DNA of 6,154 nt from Candidatus Anoxychlamydiales bacterium (GTDB lineage Bacteria > Chlamydiota > Chlamydiia > Chlamydiales > SM23-39). The first letter of the stretch is position 1. Each line of letters starts with the position of its first letter. A program made the translations under genes and the position numbers. The DNA lies in contig JAAKFW010000092.1 of the NCBI GenBank assembly GCA_011064905.1, positions 1 to 6,154 of the forward strand. Direction: 5' to 3'. Under the pieces are notes generated by a model. The model was not told the origin of the DNA. It saw only the letters and a list, made by a program, of their open reading frames with translations, and did not search any database. Below, one piece after another: positions 5,961 through 6,154 of this stretch.

Positions 5961-6154
5961 ATGAGCAATACACCTAATGTTCCACCTCCCGGCAGCGGAA
6001 ACCCAAAACCTGAGATTCCTAAGCCAAAAGTAAAGCCAAAAAATGTTGCCCCTCTACCAAAGCCTTTATCCGGTGGTGGCTCTTTAGAATATATGGGATT
6101 TCAATTTTCTTCTGAAAAAGATTTAGAAACATTTAGAGCCAAATTTTTAGCTAA
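5961..6154 (+). CDS. Hypothetical protein with proline-rich N-terminus, cut off by the window edge
   Basis: The frame is open from the ATG at 5961 to the window end, giving 64 residues with no stop. I do not recognise the family. The first 35 residues hold 12 prolines together with Lys, Asn, Gly and Ser (VPPPGSGNPKPEIPKPKVKP), so this part is probably disordered. A GGG hinge at 38-40 follows, then a stretch that looks folded (LEYMGFQFSSEKDLETFRAKF), possibly the start of a helical domain. There is no hydrophobic signal peptide or membrane segment. AGGA at 5944-5947 is the only ribosome-binding candidate, 13 bases from the ATG, which is long. It lies 56 bases after asnS on the same strand. A Ser/Pro/Asn-rich non-hydrophobic start fits, but does not show, a type III secretion substrate. 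Confidence 0.7.
   Translation, partial: MSNTPNVPPPGSGNPKPEIPKPKVKPKNVAPLPKPLSGGGSLEYMGFQFSSEKDLETFRAKFLA

Noticed and set aside
5785..5973. Minus-strand frame of 62 codons over the asnS end
   Set aside because: It lies antisense to AsnRS motif 3 and to the start of the next gene, and its composition is that expected of an AT-rich shadow.

Overview
The window is strongly AT-rich bacterial DNA and most likely comes from a member of the Chlamydiota outside the classical Chlamydiaceae (an environmental or amoeba/arthropod-associated lineage). Three things point there. The ribosomal protein S4 closely resembles the chlamydial form as I remember it (FGRTRNPLL, KKSDFG, QLEEKQKL, and the ending CEFIAHST). 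MurJ, endonuclease IV and S4 sit together; from memory the same three genes are neighbours in Chlamydia trachomatis (CT624-CT626), in a different order. A tandem leucine-rich-repeat (LRR) protein of the kind common in environmental chlamydiae lies beside this core cluster. An asparaginyl-tRNA synthetase is also present, which C. trachomatis lacks. The assignment rests on recognition only; no search was run.

Layout. Positions 1-1029 hold the 3' part of an LRR protein gene that is already open at the window edge. It carries eleven complete repeats of about 69 bp, two of which are almost identical at the DNA level. After 225 bases of AT-rich spacer comes rpsD (1255-1872, +). It converges on murJ (1913-3556, -) across a strong hairpin terminator whose T-tract overlaps the murJ stop codon. 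murJ is divergent from nfo (3683-4543, +) over a 126-base spacer that contains an inverted repeat just in front of murJ. nfo overlaps asnS (4540-5904, +) by ATGA and the two are probably co-transcribed. A further gene with a proline-rich start begins at 5961 and runs off the right edge.

How the genes relate. The core genes are housekeeping: translation (S4, asparaginyl-tRNA synthetase), cell-wall precursor export (MurJ) and base-excision repair (endonuclease IV). They share no single pathway. The LRR gene is the one clearly accessory element and may encode a host-interaction protein. I found no tRNA, rRNA, CRISPR array, insertion sequence, phage gene or defence system, and no convincing undescribed system. 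The points most worth a second look are the recent repeat expansion in the LRR gene, two substituted acidic positions in MurJ, the nfo-asnS arrangement, the inverted repeat at the murJ start, and the proline-rich gene at the right edge.
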